Shown here: positions 35,498 to 44,325 of the stretch, in pieces
How positions within the stretch are numbered: position 1 is the first letter of the stretch
How the letters are laid out: every line of letters starts with the position of its first letter
Origin: Acidobacteriota bacterium
Lineage (GTDB): Bacteria > Acidobacteriota > Terriglobia > Terriglobales > Acidobacteriaceae
Direction: 5' to 3'
NCBI GenBank assembly: GCA_003225005.1
Contig: QIAN01000263.1
Span: forward strand, 1 to 64,000
Length of the DNA stretch: 64,000 bases
The notes under the pieces: generated by a model
The model's input: only the letters and a program-made list of their open reading frames with translations
What the model was told of the DNA's origin: nothing
The model's database searches: none
Position numbers and translations under genes: made by a program

Positions 35498-37657
35498 ATG
35501 GCTCGCCCTTCACTCGAGAATCCAGCGTATTACCTCAATCGCGATACTTCCTGGCTTGCCTTTAACCGGCGTGTGCTTGAGGAAGCAGAGGATGAGAACA
35601 ATCCTGAGCTCGAGCGGCTCAAGTTTCTGGCCATCTCTGCCAGCAATCTCGACGAATTTTTTGAGATCCGCGTGGCGGCCATGGTGCAGCAGATTGAGGA
35701 CGGCTATAACGACGCCGGCCCGGACGGCCTGACCCTGGTCGAAAGACGGGACGCCCTGGCGAGATTGACGCATGAATTCGTCGACGACCAATACCAGTGC
35801 TGGAATTCCAGGTTGAGACCTGCGCTAGGGGAGAACGGCATCCGAGTGCTGAGCCTGCACGAACTGGATCCGGCAGCCCAGAGGTTCGTCGAGCAATATT
35901 GCGAAAAAGAGCTCGACCCATTACTCACGCCGGTGACCGTGGACCCGGCTCACCCCTTTCCGCGGGTCATGAACAAGGCATTGTGCCTCGGTTTGCTCTT
36001 GCGCCGCCGTCGACGCTCCGCGCTCACTTATATGGGCGTGGTAGTCGTGCCTCGGGCTTTGCCCAGACTGGTGCGGCTACCCTCCGAGGGCAGCTCGGAT
36101 TTCATTTTCCTCGCCGACCTGGTCGCCTACCATGCCGTGCGCATGTATCGCGGTTATGACATTGTTTCGGCGGCGCCGTTTCGCGTCACCCGCAACAGCA
36201 ACCTCTACCTGCAAGAGGAAGAGGCGCGCAGCTTGCTGGAGTCGGTCCGCGCCGAATTGCATAACCGGCGCAAGGGAGATGCGGTCCGGCTCGAGATTGA
36301 GGCCGATGCCGATCCCGAAATTATCGAGCGCCTGAAGACCGTGTTTGCATTGGAGGCCTGGCAGGTTTTTCCGGTGAAAGGCCCGGTGAATCTATCGCGC
36401 CTGTTCAACATTTACGAACAGACCCAGCGCCCTGATCTCAAGTACCGCAGTTTTGCCCCGCGCGAATTGCGTCTGACGGCGAAGTCCAAAGACTTGTTTG
36501 AGGAGCTTAGGGGTCACGATATCCTGTTGCATCATCCCTACGATTCCTACGACGCAGTGATCTCTTTCATTGAGTCGGCAGCCGCGGACGACCGAGTGCT
36601 GTCGGTGAAGCAGACACTCTACCGCACCAACGAACATTCGCTCATTGTGCCTTCATTGATCGACGCGGCTTCTCGGAAGGAAGTGACCGCAGTAGTGGAG
36701 TTGAAGGCGCGTTTCGATGAGGCCTCGAATATCCGCTGGGCGCGGGAGCTGGAAGATGCGGGCGTCCAGGTATTCCACGGACTGGTCGGCCTGAAGACCC
36801 ATTGCAAGCTTTCATTGCTGGTGCGCCGCGATCCCGATGGCGTGACTCGCAGTTATGCGCACATTGGTACGGGAAACTACAATGCGACCACAGCCCGCAT
36901 CTACACCGATCTGAGCTTGTTCACGGCCGCTCCTGAAATTACTCGTGCCGTTCACGATGTTTTCAGCTTTCTCACCGCCTACGCCGAGAATCCCAGCTAT
37001 GACCCTCTGTTGGTCGCTCCCCTCGATCTGGCGGAAAAGTGCATTTGGCTGATCGACCGTGAAGCCGAGTACGCTCGCCAAGGGCGCCCGGCCAGGATCG
37101 TGGCAAAAATGAATGCACTGCTCGATAAAAATATCGTGCAAGCTCTTTATCGTGCTTCGCAGGCTGGAGTTGACATCGATTTGATCGTGCGCGGCATCTG
37201 CGCCCTACGGCCCGGCGTGCGGGGAGTGAGCGATCGTATTCGAGTTCGAAGCCTTGTGGGACGTTTCCTCGAACATAGCCGGATCTTCTATTTCGCCAAT
37301 GCCGGCCAAGACGAGATATATACGGGCAGCGCGGACTGGATGCCGCGGAATCTATACGAACGGGTCGAAGTGCTAACCCCGGTGCGGGACGAACTGCTTC
37401 GGGAGCGAGTCCGCGGAGAGATTCTCGAGGCCTATCTTGCGGACAACCTCAAAGCCCGAAATCTCCTCCAAGACGGGACCTACATTCGGGCGTGGCAAGC
37501 TGCTGGGGGTAAGCGCAAGCAGAAGCCGCCGGCGGGTGCTGCGGCCTTCAGTGCTCAAGATTTTCTGATTGCGTTGGCGGAGGGCAAACCGCCACTGAAC
37601 CCGCCCGCGGCAACGCCCGCCAGAAAACGCTGGACATTGGCGGAAAGAGTACGATAA
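35498..37657 (+). CDS. ppk1: Polyphosphate kinase 1
   Basis: A 719-residue PPK1 with the four-domain layout. The N-terminal domain opens YYLNRDTSWLAFNRRVLEEA, the head domain follows at about 120-320, and the two phospholipase-D-like catalytic domains complete the chain. His455 in SYAHIGTGNYNATTARIY matches the autophosphorylated histidine, and LEHSRIFYF carries the second catalytic His. The enzyme reversibly transfers the ATP gamma-phosphate to polyphosphate. It begins the rightward pair ppk1-sixA (6-bp gap), opposite ppx/gppA. No Pho box is visible in the 33 bp upstream, and the IS just upstream may have altered its expression. Confidence 0.96.
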   Translation: MARPSLENPAYYLNRDTSWLAFNRRVLEEAEDENNPELERLKFLAISASNLDEFFEIRVAAMVQQIEDGYNDAGPDGLTLVERRDALARLTHEFVDDQYQCWNSRLRPALGENGIRVLSLHELDPAAQRFVEQYCEKELDPLLTPVTVDPAHPFPRVMNKALCLGLLLRRRRRSALTYMGVVVVPRALPRLVRLPSEGSSDFIFLADLVAYHAVRMYRGYDIVSAAPFRVTRNSNLYLQEEEARSLLESVRAELHNRRKGDAVRLEIEADADPEIIERLKTVFALEAWQVFPVKGPVNLSRLFNIYEQTQRPDLKYRSFAPRELRLTAKSKDLFEELRGHDILLHHPYDSYDAVISFIESAAADDRVLSVKQTLYRTNEHSLIVPSLIDAASRKEVTAVVELKARFDEASNIRWARELEDAGVQVFHGLVGLKTHCKLSLLVRRDPDGVTRSYAHIGTGNYNATTARIYTDLSLFTAAPEITRAVHDVFSFLTAYAENPSYDPLLVAPLDLAEKCIWLIDREAEYARQGRPARIVAKMNALLDKNIVQALYRASQAGVDIDLIVRGICALRPGVRGVSDRIRVRSLVGRFLEHSRIFYFANAGQDEIYTGSADWMPRNLYERVEVLTPVRDELLRERVRGEILEAYLADNLKARNLLQDGTYIRAWQAAGGKRKQKPPAGAAAFSAQDFLIALAEGKPPLNPPAATPARKRWTLAERVR

Positions 37658-37663
37658 TTCGCG

Positions 37664-38194
37664 ATGATCATCTACTTTTTACGTCATGCCAGCGCCGGAG
37701 AGAATCTGGCGAACCCCAGGAAAGACGAAAAACGCGCACTGGACAAAGAGGGCATTGAACAGTGCGGCTATGTGGGCCGCGCCCTGGCCGCGCTCGAGGC
37801 GCAGGTCGATGTCATTGTTTCCAGTCCGCTCAAACGCGCCACCCAGACCGCATCTCTGGTTGGCAATGAAATGGGATATGAAGGCAAGCTACAGATCGAA
37901 ACCGGGCTTCGGCCCGAGGCCACCTTTTCCGACTTTCGCAAGCTAGTGGAAAAGTACGCGCGCCAAGAAGCCATCATGGTGGTGGGACACAATCCCAACC
38001 TTAGTCAGTTCTTGGGAGCGATCATCAGCGATTCGGGCTGCGAGGCATCGGTGGAATTAAAGAAGGGCGCAGTGGCCAAGGTGGAAATGCGTCGCAGTAC
38101 CGGCACCCTGCAATGGTGTCTGACTCCGAAACTGGTACGCGCTCTCTATGCCGCGGCGGTGGAGAGTTTACGGCCGAAGATCTCCCGGAAGTAA
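37664..38194 (+). CDS. sixA: SixA-type phosphohistidine phosphatase
   Basis: A 176-residue small histidine-phosphatase-superfamily protein. The catalytic LRHASAGE motif places the nucleophile at His8, and VVGHNPNLSQFLG supplies the second conserved His. SixA enzymes remove phosphate from histidine in phosphotransfer proteins such as ArcB or PTSNtr. It follows ppk1 by 6 bp. Its last 49 bp overlap the 3' end of the convergent ppx/gppA gene, so the two coding regions share DNA in opposite directions. The C-terminal tail (ESLRPKISRK) encoded in the overlap extends beyond the core fold. Confidence 0.9.
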   Translation: MIIYFLRHASAGENLANPRKDEKRALDKEGIEQCGYVGRALAALEAQVDVIVSSPLKRATQTASLVGNEMGYEGKLQIETGLRPEATFSDFRKLVEKYARQEAIMVVGHNPNLSQFLGAIISDSGCEASVELKKGAVAKVEMRRSTGTLQWCLTPKLVRALYAAAVESLRPKISRK

Positions 38195-39678
38195 ACACAG
38201 TCCTTCTCGATTGCCCATAGCTCCAGGTCCACCCCAACGCGGCGTCGCGGAACCAGTGTCAGCCGGACGTCTCCGGCCCGCAACCCAATTTTTACTTCCT
38301 GCACCGCACGGCTGCGGCCCAGATTGAGCGCGCGAGCCAGACGCAGGAGCAAGATGGCTTTCTGTACGCTAGCCCGGTCACTGGAATCGATGGCTTTCAT
38401 GGGTCCGTCTTCCATGGTGGGTCGCGAGTTTCCCAGATAGCGGGCGATGGCCGCAATAATCCTTCGTTGTTGCGGGGTGTAACCGAGAATCTCTGAGTTC
38501 GAGATGATGTAGTAAGTGTGCCGGTGCCTTCCGTTGCGATTGACGAAGTCTCCTACCTCGTAGAGCATGGCGGCGGCAGAGAGCCACTCGCCATACTCAG
38601 CCGGCAGTCGGTGTATCGAGCGCAGCGCTGTGAACAAGCGCATGGCGGACGCGCGTACATCCAGAGCATGCTTTCGGTCCACTCCGTAATGGGCGACAGC
38701 CTTGGCGATCGAATCCGAACGTTCGGACTCGATCTGTTTTCCGGATCGCGTGCTGCGATCGTATTCCGCTGCCATCTGAGCCAGCAATCCGTCGCGCAGC
38801 CCCAGCGGTGAGTAGCGGAATCCTTTAAGGTGACAGCGTTCGAGTAATTCATGATAGACGAACGCGCCCGCTACAATGATCTCCGCCCGTTTGGGGCCAA
38901 TACCCTGAATTTTTCGCCTCTCCCCCACCGGCAAGCGAGCCAGGAGTTTGGCGATGCGGGTCATCTCCGCACTCGAAACCGCAGCTCGTTGCCGGCTGCT
39001 TGTGTTCTTGCCCAAATGGCTGGCGGTTGCCGCCAGTGCCGCTGCCGTGCCCGACGTCGCAATGACATTTTTGACCCTTGCGGATGTGATCCGATCAGAG
39101 ATCCGGTCCACTTCGCGCGCGATGAAGCCGCGCAGACGCTTGAGTTCGCCCTTGCGCGGCGGGTCGTGCCTGAGAAATTCATCGGTGAGCCGCACCGCCC
39201 CCAAGGGCAAACTGACGGTGTCACGGATGCGGCCGCGGCCCGAGACCGTCAGCTCGCAACTGCCGCCTCCCAGGTCGATCATCAAGGCGGGAGAAGTGTC
39301 CATCCGGCGGCTGGAAACCAATCCAAGGTGGATGAGGCGTGCTTCTTCCAGTCCGGAGATGATTTCGACGCGCCAGCCCGTCGCCGATCTTACCCACTCG
39401 AGGAAAGCTTGCGAATTGCGCGCATCGCGCAGAGCACTGGTGGCCACGACTCGGACCGAGTCTGTGACGATCTGCTGAGTGGCGCGGTGGAAGCGCCGCA
39501 GCACCTTCACCGTTTCGGCAATCGAGTCCGGTGTCAGGAAGCCGGTGCGAAACACACCTTCCCCCAGCCGCGTGACCTCGCGGTCTTCGTGAGTGGCGCG
39601 CAACCGCCGCCCTTCCAGGCGGGCGATTTTCAGCCGGACGGAATTGGAGCCGATATCAACCGCGGCAAAAGTCGGCAT
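38146..39678 (-). CDS. ppx: Exopolyphosphatase / guanosine pentaphosphate phosphatase family
   Basis: About 510 residues; ATG 39678 (MPTFAAVDIGSN) is preferred to the GTG at 39690. The ASKHA-fold phosphate loops are visible: AAVDIGSNSVRLKIAR at the start and LMIDLGGGSCELTVSG near 150. A C-terminal HD-like helical domain (about 320-500) includes AMLYEVGDFVNRNGRHRH, as in long Ppx/GppA proteins. It degrades polyphosphate, and possibly pppGpp, opposing the neighbouring Ppk1. It follows the CHAD gene on the minus strand and overlaps sixA tail-to-tail by 49 bp. Confidence 0.92.
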   Translation of the reverse strand: MPTFAAVDIGSNSVRLKIARLEGRRLRATHEDREVTRLGEGVFRTGFLTPDSIAETVKVLRRFHRATQQIVTDSVRVVATSALRDARNSQAFLEWVRSATGWRVEIISGLEEARLIHLGLVSSRRMDTSPALMIDLGGGSCELTVSGRGRIRDTVSLPLGAVRLTDEFLRHDPPRKGELKRLRGFIAREVDRISDRITSARVKNVIATSGTAAALAATASHLGKNTSSRQRAAVSSAEMTRIAKLLARLPVGERRKIQGIGPKRAEIIVAGAFVYHELLERCHLKGFRYSPLGLRDGLLAQMAAEYDRSTRSGKQIESERSDSIAKAVAHYGVDRKHALDVRASAMRLFTALRSIHRLPAEYGEWLSAAAMLYEVGDFVNRNGRHRHTYYIISNSEILGYTPQQRRIIAAIARYLGNSRPTMEDGPMKAIDSSDRASVQKAILLLRLARALNLGRSRAVQEVKIGLRAGDVRLTLVPRRRVGVDLELWAIEKDCVYFREIFGRKLSTAAA

Positions 39679-39795
39679 GGGAAGCACCACAGTTTACATG
39701 GATAAGGGTCGATCGTCATTAGAAGTGGGAAAACTGACCAACGAGCAGGAAGTCGCGCTATCGAAAGCGACCGGATGGAATTGATTGGTTCGAGT

Positions 39796-40656
39796 TCAGG
39801 CGGCGGTATGGGCGGACACAGCCGGTTCCGAGGTCCTTGACTGTCGTTTCCGCGTGCCCATTGGCCCCGTCTGCAGCACCCTGGCAGCTGGGAAAGCCAG
39901 GTGCGACGCCGACAGTGAGGTCACAGCATTGCGGAACTTTGCGCCGGTCACATTGTGCAGAGCCGCCACCAGAGAAGACTCGTGCACATCGCCAAGCCGT
40001 TTCGCGGCGGATCGCGTGAGCGTGATCCAATCGTGCCAGTCGCCAAGAGCGTCCTGTACGCGCTCGATCTGAGCGATGAACTGCGCGCTTTCCGGCGACT
40101 TCGAGGCAAATTCAGCGGTGTAGCGGGCTCGCTTAGCGAGGAGTCGATATTGATGCACCAGCTCCTCTGTGGGCAAGCCATCTGCTTTCGCAATGGGCTC
40201 AAGGACCTGTCTTGCCACGGATAGAGGATCGCGGTTCACCTCAGGATGAAAGTCCTTGCGGGCCCGCTTCAGTCTCTTGTGGATTTCGCGGACCGCTTCT
40301 CTGGTCAGGGCCTTGCTTAGTTTCTTTTCCCGCTGGCCACGAAGCTCAATGAGTTGTTGCATAAGCTGAGTCTTGCGACGTGGTTCCTGTGGGAACTTCA
40401 AGCTCCGGAGGGCCGCGAGTTGCACATCGAGATCACGCACTTTCCCGGCTTTCTTTCGCATACGGGTGAGGAGCTTCAACAGTCTTTTCTGGTTACGATC
40501 ACGTGCTGGACACAACTCTTCCAGCAACGCCTGCAAGCGGCGCACGCCGGTGCGGAAGCGGTGAACTTTCTTTGCTTCCGGTTGAGCGGAAAGCCGATCG
40601 AGGTCTCGTTCCAGCTTCTGAAAGACAAGCCGGCAGCGTTCTGGCGCAATTGACAT
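39796..40656 (-). CDS. CHAD domain protein
   Basis: A 286-residue helical protein full of conserved His, Lys and Arg. The CHAD signature appears as KVHRFRTGVRRLQALLEEL near residue 29, REIHKRLKRARKDF near 125, and VHQYRLLAKRARYTAEF and VQDALGDWHDW further on. CHAD domains bind polyphosphate through this basic surface and coat polyphosphate granules. Placement between ppx and the pst operon, in line with ppk1, fits that role. It is divergent from pstC across a 140-240 bp region that carries a Pho-box-like repeat. Confidence 0.9.
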   Translation of the reverse strand: MSIAPERCRLVFQKLERDLDRLSAQPEAKKVHRFRTGVRRLQALLEELCPARDRNQKRLLKLLTRMRKKAGKVRDLDVQLAALRSLKFPQEPRRKTQLMQQLIELRGQREKKLSKALTREAVREIHKRLKRARKDFHPEVNRDPLSVARQVLEPIAKADGLPTEELVHQYRLLAKRARYTAEFASKSPESAQFIAQIERVQDALGDWHDWITLTRSAAKRLGDVHESSLVAALHNVTGAKFRNAVTSLSASHLAFPAARVLQTGPMGTRKRQSRTSEPAVSAHTAA

Positions 40657-40750
40657 AAATCAAGCAGAAAAGGGGAGTTGAAAGATATAGGCTCGTCCGC
40701 GAAAAGGCAACCGCCAAATAAATCCCGTGACTGGCCGCAGCCAGGACAGA

Positions 40751-40769
40751 TTTTAACATCCTTTTAACA
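40751..40769 (+). promoter_or_regulatory. Pho-box-like direct repeat before pstC
   Basis: TTTTAACATCCTTTTAACA is an 8-bp direct repeat with an 11-bp period, the spacing of PhoB/PhoP-type boxes and close to the TTAACA half-site of Gram-positive PhoP. It lies 26 bp before ATG 40795 and also upstream of the divergent CHAD gene, so it could serve both directions. Confidence 0.55.
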
Positions 40770-40895
40770 AGCCTCTGCTACGGTGAATCCTTGGATGGCG
40801 GACGCTGCCCTAAATTCGCCCACTAAGCCGGGACCGCAACCCGTTGAAAAAAATACGCTTAGAGGTGTGCCAGCGCCCCAGACAGCCCCCCATCG

Positions 40896-41834
40896 TTGCT
40901 CTTGACCTCGCGACACGAAATCGGCGATCCGATCTTCAAATTGGTCGTGCTGGTCTGTGCGCTCGCGATTTTAGGGCTCTTGGGCCTCATCGTGTACGAA
41001 CTCGTGTTCCGCTCAGCCCTGTCATGGCACGCGTTTGGTTTCAGGTTTTTTGCCGGCAGTGAATGGGATCCGGTTGGAGAACACTTTGGAGCACTGCCCT
41101 TCATTTACGGAACTCTGGTTTCTTCACTGCTCGCGCTTCTGATCGCGGTACCATTGGCAATCGGCGTCGCCGTCTTTACCACCGAAATGTGTCCTGGCCG
41201 TCTGCGCGGGCCGCTGTCTTTTTTCACCGAGTTGCTGGCTGCCATCCCCAGCGTGATTTACGGATTGTGGGCGATTTTTGTTTTGCTGCCGATCTTGCGC
41301 AGCTACCTTCAGCCATTTCTCGCAAAGACGTTGGGCTGGACTGGCCTTTTTGAAGGGCCGCCCTATGGTATCGGAATGCTGGCTGCCGGGATCATTCTGG
41401 CGATCATGATCATACCGATCATTTCCTCCATCACCCGCGAAGTTCTCGCGGTCGTGCCCCAGCATCAGCGCGAAGGAGTCCTGGCGCTGGGGGCCACACG
41501 CTGGGAAATGATTCGGATGGGGGTACTACGCAATGCGCGTGCCGGCATCATGGGAGGGATCATCTTAGGGTTAGGCCGAGCTCTCGGTGAAACCATGGCC
41601 GTCACCATGGTGATCGGAAACCGCCCCGAGATCGCGAAGTCCTTGTTTGCGCCCGGCTACACGATGGCCAGCGTGCTAGCGAATGAGTTCAGCGAGGCCA
41701 CCGGGGACATATATTTGTCCGCCCTGGTCGAAATTGGATTGGCCCTGTTCCTGGTGACCATTGTGGTCAATGCGTTAGCCCAGTTCCTGGTCTGGACAGT
41801 CACACGTGGCGAACCGGCGAGGGGACATGTCTGA
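40896..41834 (+). CDS. pstC: Phosphate ABC transporter permease PstC
   Basis: A 312-residue, six-helix permease. The conserved cytoplasmic loop reads VLALGATRWEMIRMGVLRNARAGIMGG, and FTTEMCPGRLRGPLSFFTELLAAIPSVIYGLWA is typical of PstC (two adjoining segments). The ORF track uses TTG 40896. A better start, ATG 40795 (MADAALNSPTKPGPQPVEKN), lies in another frame. Adding one C to the C6 run at 40886-40891 would join the two and give a roughly 346-residue protein with a normal hydrophilic N-terminus. All membrane helices lie after the break, so the shorter form may still work. First gene of pstCAB-phoU. Confidence 0.93.
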   Translation: MLLTSRHEIGDPIFKLVVLVCALAILGLLGLIVYELVFRSALSWHAFGFRFFAGSEWDPVGEHFGALPFIYGTLVSSLLALLIAVPLAIGVAVFTTEMCPGRLRGPLSFFTELLAAIPSVIYGLWAIFVLLPILRSYLQPFLAKTLGWTGLFEGPPYGIGMLAAGIILAIMIIPIISSITREVLAVVPQHQREGVLALGATRWEMIRMGVLRNARAGIMGGIILGLGRALGETMAVTMVIGNRPEIAKSLFAPGYTMASVLANEFSEATGDIYLSALVEIGLALFLVTIVVNALAQFLVWTVTRGEPARGHV

Positions 41835-42711
41835 GCCACAGAATATTAAGTCTCACGCGGGAATGCAGCCGATCAGCTGGCGTCGGCGGATCATTGATCA
41901 CTTTATGACCGGGCTAGCCGTGCTGACGGTAATTTTGGTACTGGTGCCGCTGGTAGCCATTTTCGGTTACCTGGTTTATCGCGGCATGGGTTCCATTAAC
42001 TGGGCGTTTCTCACTCAGACCCCGAGGCCGGTCGGCGAACCCGGTGGCGGAATGGCGAATGCCATCGTCGGGTCAGGTCTCATCTTGGCGATTGCCAGCT
42101 TGATGGGCGTGCCCTTTGGAGTTGGCGCTGGCATCTATCTGGCAGAATTCGGACGCAATCGCTTTGGTGACTCCATTCGTTTCACCGCGGACGTGCTTAA
42201 CGGAGTGCCTTCAATTGTGATTGGCATCGTCGCCTATTCGATCGTCGTTCTGCAGCAGAGACATTTCTCTGCGCTGGCAGGCAGCGTGGCACTAGCGATC
42301 ATGATGGTTCCTACCATCACCCGCACCACCGAGGAAATGTTGCTTCTGGTACCACAGGCGCTCCGCGAAGCCGCCTATGGGCTCGGCATCCCCCGCTGGC
42401 GGACAGCACTCTCCATTACCCTCCGTACTGCGACGTCTGGCGTGATTACGGGAATTATGCTGGCCTTTGCCCGGGTCGCGGGCGAGACCGCACCGTTGCT
42501 GTTCACCACGCTCGGGAATCAGTTCTGGAATCTGCGAGTCGACCAGCCGACGGCCGCTCTGCCGCTGCAGATATATACCTACGGTCTTTCTCCTTATGAC
42601 GATTGGCACCGGCAGGCGTGGGCGGGGGCGTTCGTGCTGATCATTCTCATCGTTACTGCGGTCGCTGCCGTGCGTTTCGCCGTGCGCCATGGTACCTTCG
42701 GATCGGCATAA
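41827..42711 (+). CDS. pstA: Phosphate ABC transporter permease PstA
   Basis: A permease of about 294 residues. ATG 41827 overlaps the pstC stop (ATGTCTGA), so translation is coupled; the ORF-track start at 41806 lies inside pstC. Six membrane helices surround the ABC-permease loop ALREAAYGLGIPRWRTALSITL. FTADVLNGVPSIVIGIVAY matches PstA. It pairs with PstC to form the membrane channel for phosphate delivered by PstS and is driven by PstB, which follows after 3 bp. Confidence 0.95.
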   Translation: MSEPQNIKSHAGMQPISWRRRIIDHFMTGLAVLTVILVLVPLVAIFGYLVYRGMGSINWAFLTQTPRPVGEPGGGMANAIVGSGLILAIASLMGVPFGVGAGIYLAEFGRNRFGDSIRFTADVLNGVPSIVIGIVAYSIVVLQQRHFSALAGSVALAIMMVPTITRTTEEMLLLVPQALREAAYGLGIPRWRTALSITLRTATSGVITGIMLAFARVAGETAPLLFTTLGNQFWNLRVDQPTAALPLQIYTYGLSPYDDWHRQAWAGAFVLIILIVTAVAAVRFAVRHGTFGSA

Positions 42712-42714
42712 TTT

Positions 42715-43473
42715 ATGGGCGTTGAAATCCAGGTCGAAAGGCTGAACGCCTGGTATGGCAAGACTCAAGCTCTGTTCGACATCGATTTGAAGGTCGCCGC
42801 CAACCATGCCACCGCCTTAATTGGTCCTTCAGGCTGCGGAAAGTCGACGTTCATTCGGTGCCTGAACCGGATGCACGAGACAATTCCTGACACCCGAATC
42901 ACCGGCCGCGTGTGCATCGGAGAGTTAGACGCTTACAACGGGACGTCTCCGACGCAACTTCGGCGTCGGGTCGGAATGGTGTTTCAAAAAGCCAATCCAT
43001 TCCCCACCATGTCGATTTATGACAATGTGGCGTCCGGATTAAAGTTGAATGGCTTCCGGGATCGCCGTAAGCTGGATGAAGTGGTACAGCGATCGCTCGA
43101 TGCCGCGGCCCTTTGGGACGAGGTGAAGGACCAAATCCATAAGACATCCGGTGCCAGCCTCTCCGGTGGACAGCAGCAGCGTTTGTGCATCGCACGTGCC
43201 CTGGCGGTTGAACCGGAAGTCTTGCTGATGGACGAGCCTTGCTCGGCACTCGATCCCATTTCCACGGGCAAGATCGAGGAATTGATCTTTCAACTCAAGG
43301 AACGGTATACCATCGTAATCGTAACCCATAACATGCAGCAGGCGGCCCGGGTTGCGGAATTCACCGGCTTTTTCCTGCTGGGCAAGCTGATTGAGTTCGA
43401 CAAGACAGAAAAGATTTTCACCAAACCGTCGAACAAGAAGACGGAAGATTATATTACAGGCAGGTTCGGATAA
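42715..43473 (+). CDS. pstB: Phosphate ABC transporter ATPase PstB
   Basis: A 252-residue ABC ATPase. The Walker A motif is GPSGCGKST, the signature is [16 protein letters not shown], Walker B is [13 protein letters not shown], and the switch His lies in [17 protein letters not shown]. The Q loop reads [19 protein letters not shown], characteristic of PstB. It energises phosphate import through PstCA. Its stop overlaps the phoU start by one base (TAATG). Confidence 0.97.
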   Translation: MGVEIQVERLNAWYGKTQALFDIDLKVAANHATALIGPSGCGKSTFIRCLNRMHETIPDTRITGRVCIGELDAYNGTSPTQLRRRVGMVFQKANPFPTMSIYDNVASGLKLNGFRDRRKLDEVVQRSLDAAALWDEVKDQIHKTSGASLSGGQQQRLCIARALAVEPEVLLMDEPCSALDPISTGKIEELIFQLKERYTIVIVTHNMQQAARVAEFTGFFLLGKLIEFDKTEKIFTKPSNKKTEDYITGRFG

Positions 43474-44183
43474 TGCGTACACGGTTCCAGCAGGGTCTCG
43501 ATGACCTGCGGCAAAAGTTGCTCCGCATGGGCGGACTGGCCGAGCAGGCAGTCGATCGCGCCCGTCAGGCATACGTTGACCGCGATCTGACGCGATGTCA
43601 GATGATACTAGAGGGCGAGACTCTGATCAACGCCGCCGAACGTGAAATCGATGAGGCCGCGTTTGACCTGTTGGCCATGCAGCAGCCCATGGCCGTGGAC
43701 CTGCGCTTCATCCTCGCCGTCACCAAGATTAACTCTGACCTGGAGCGTGTCGGCGATCAGGCGGTCAACATCGCCGAGCGTGTCATGGACATGACGGAAC
43801 TACCAGCAGTGGATCTGCCCATTGATATCGCGCGCATGGGCGCGGCCGTGAGTGCCATGGTGCGGCGGGCTCTGGAGTCTTTCATCGAAGGCAAAGCGGA
43901 GCTGGCACAGGCTGTGCTCGAAATGGATAACGTCGTGGATCGGATGAAGGACGATGCCTTCATCCAACTGGTGAAGACCATGAACCAGCGGCCGGAAATC
44001 GTTCGCCAGGCTCTGGACGCCTTGCTCATTGCGCGCAATCTGGAACGCGTTGCCGACCATGCCACCAACATCGCAGAGGACGTTATCTTCTGGGTGCAGG
44101 GCTCCGATGTGCGTCACAATGCTCCCATAGAACATCCCGAACCGCCTGCGGTAGGGGAAACTTCGCGGCCTACCCAAGCCTAG
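43473..44183 (+). CDS. phoU: Phosphate signalling regulator PhoU
   Basis: A 236-residue, all-helical protein with two PhoU repeats. Each repeat contains a metal-binding E/DxxxD-type motif, seen as LERVGDQAVNIAERV near 90 and LERVADHATNIAEDVIFW near 195. PhoU ties PstSCAB activity to a PhoR-type kinase and restrains the Pho response when phosphate is plentiful. Neither phoR nor phoB is in the window. The C-terminal tail is slightly extended and proline-rich. Confidence 0.96.
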   Translation: MRTRFQQGLDDLRQKLLRMGGLAEQAVDRARQAYVDRDLTRCQMILEGETLINAAEREIDEAAFDLLAMQQPMAVDLRFILAVTKINSDLERVGDQAVNIAERVMDMTELPAVDLPIDIARMGAAVSAMVRRALESFIEGKAELAQAVLEMDNVVDRMKDDAFIQLVKTMNQRPEIVRQALDALLIARNLERVADHATNIAEDVIFWVQGSDVRHNAPIEHPEPPAVGETSRPTQA

Positions 44184-44325
44184 TGAATTCTCATCCGCAA
44201 CTTCCAGGTGGCAATGGCGAAACCCTTCCATTCTTACGGGCAATTCCTCTGCCGGGGGCTGTCTTTCTGTAAGATACGTGGGTCGCTTGGTTCTTGTATC
44301 GCTGTGGTGGTTTGGGGGGAATACT

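Noticed and set aside
38851-39705. 284-aa plus-strand ORF over ppx
   Set aside because: Antisense to Ppx/GppA, whose phosphate-binding loops are explicit.
39698-39784. 28-aa ORF MDKGRSSLEVGKLTNEQ in the gap before ppx
   Set aside because: Reads protein-like, but is very short, has no ribosome-binding site and falls between two minus-strand genes; not supportable.
44259-44272. CTGT...CTGTAA repeat before the phosphoesterase gene as a Pho box
   Set aside because: The period is 8 bp, not 11, so it does not match the repeats before pstS and pstC.
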